Shown piece by piece: positions 63,989-64,000 of a stretch of DNA of 64,000 nucleotides. The position numbers were made by a program, and so were the translations under genes. The DNA lies in contig NZ_JBHZRJ010000002.1 in the NCBI RefSeq assembly GCF_043641555.1, positions 744,001 through 808,000 of the forward strand, written 5' to 3'. Positions within the stretch are counted from its first letter, which is position 1. Each line of letters begins with the position of its first letter. This DNA is from Saccharospirillum alexandrii_A (GTDB taxonomy: Bacteria; Pseudomonadota; Gammaproteobacteria; Pseudomonadales; Natronospirillaceae). A model generated the notes under the pieces. The model saw only the letters and a program-made list of their open reading frames with translations. It was not told the origin of the DNA and ran no database searches.

Positions 63989-64000
63989 CAGTTCCCGCCG

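Noticed and set aside
1..64000. CRISPR array, prophage, integron or defence island
   Set aside because: No spaced direct repeats, phage structural genes, integrase or known defence genes were found. The content is mostly core metabolism and signalling.

Overview
The window is 64 kb of ordinary-density chromosome from a gammaproteobacterium. Gene content and order suggest a marine or halotolerant member of the Oceanospirillales type: mreBCD-maf-rng-yhdP, gatCAB, a full choline-to-betaine regulon, DASH photolyase, EpmC, RhlB and many c-di-GMP and chemotaxis proteins. Base composition looks moderately GC-rich throughout. I found no rRNA, tRNA, CRISPR array, prophage or intact insertion sequence. 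The genus is an inference only.

Layout. 1-8600: end of a RarD-type permease, a LysE exporter, an orphan CsoSCA-like carbonic anhydrase, a FIST sensor coupled to a GAF-GGDEF-EAL enzyme, a DUF1338 dioxygenase-like protein, VOC and NRDE proteins, and a Nit-type amidase. 8644-8811: a small MITE-like element that supplies the yhdP stop codon. 8809-17505: the cell-shape and RNA-processing block (yhdP, rng, maf, mreD, mreC, mreB), all on the minus strand. 17933-21210: the divergent gatCAB amidotransferase operon. 21465-28988: two chemoreceptors, an exported serine hydrolase, a tandem pair of small paralogous exported proteins and a Tat-type dienelactone hydrolase. 29001-33385: azlCD, yqgE, moeB, grxD and argF. 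33451-37130: a palindromic repeat, a DMT permease, a LysR regulator and a disulfide-type flavoprotein reductase.

37148-38232 holds the best small regulatory unit. A two-cysteine OhrR/MarR repressor is divergent from a DUF1499 protein and the reductase, with three copies of a palindromic operator around a near-consensus promoter. 39276-46143 is a complete choline uptake and oxidation operon (betI-betB-betA-choX-choW-choV) with a BetI-type operator upstream of betI.

46425-64000 holds msrB, alaA, a DASH photolyase, a lipoprotein hydrolase, a 7TMR-DISM diguanylate cyclase, pdxB directly behind rhlB, a structured 462-bp gap, an oxidoreductase, epmC, a MATE pump, tusA, a second nested palindromic repeat, a yheT-type hydrolase whose stop codon lies in its own terminator, and a 34-residue CxxC membrane protein coupled to an unknown gene.

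No large accessory island is visible. The less routine items are the OhrR unit, the CsoSCA-like enzyme outside any carboxysome locus, the mreC start without a canonical codon, the MITE-like element and the structured repeats.
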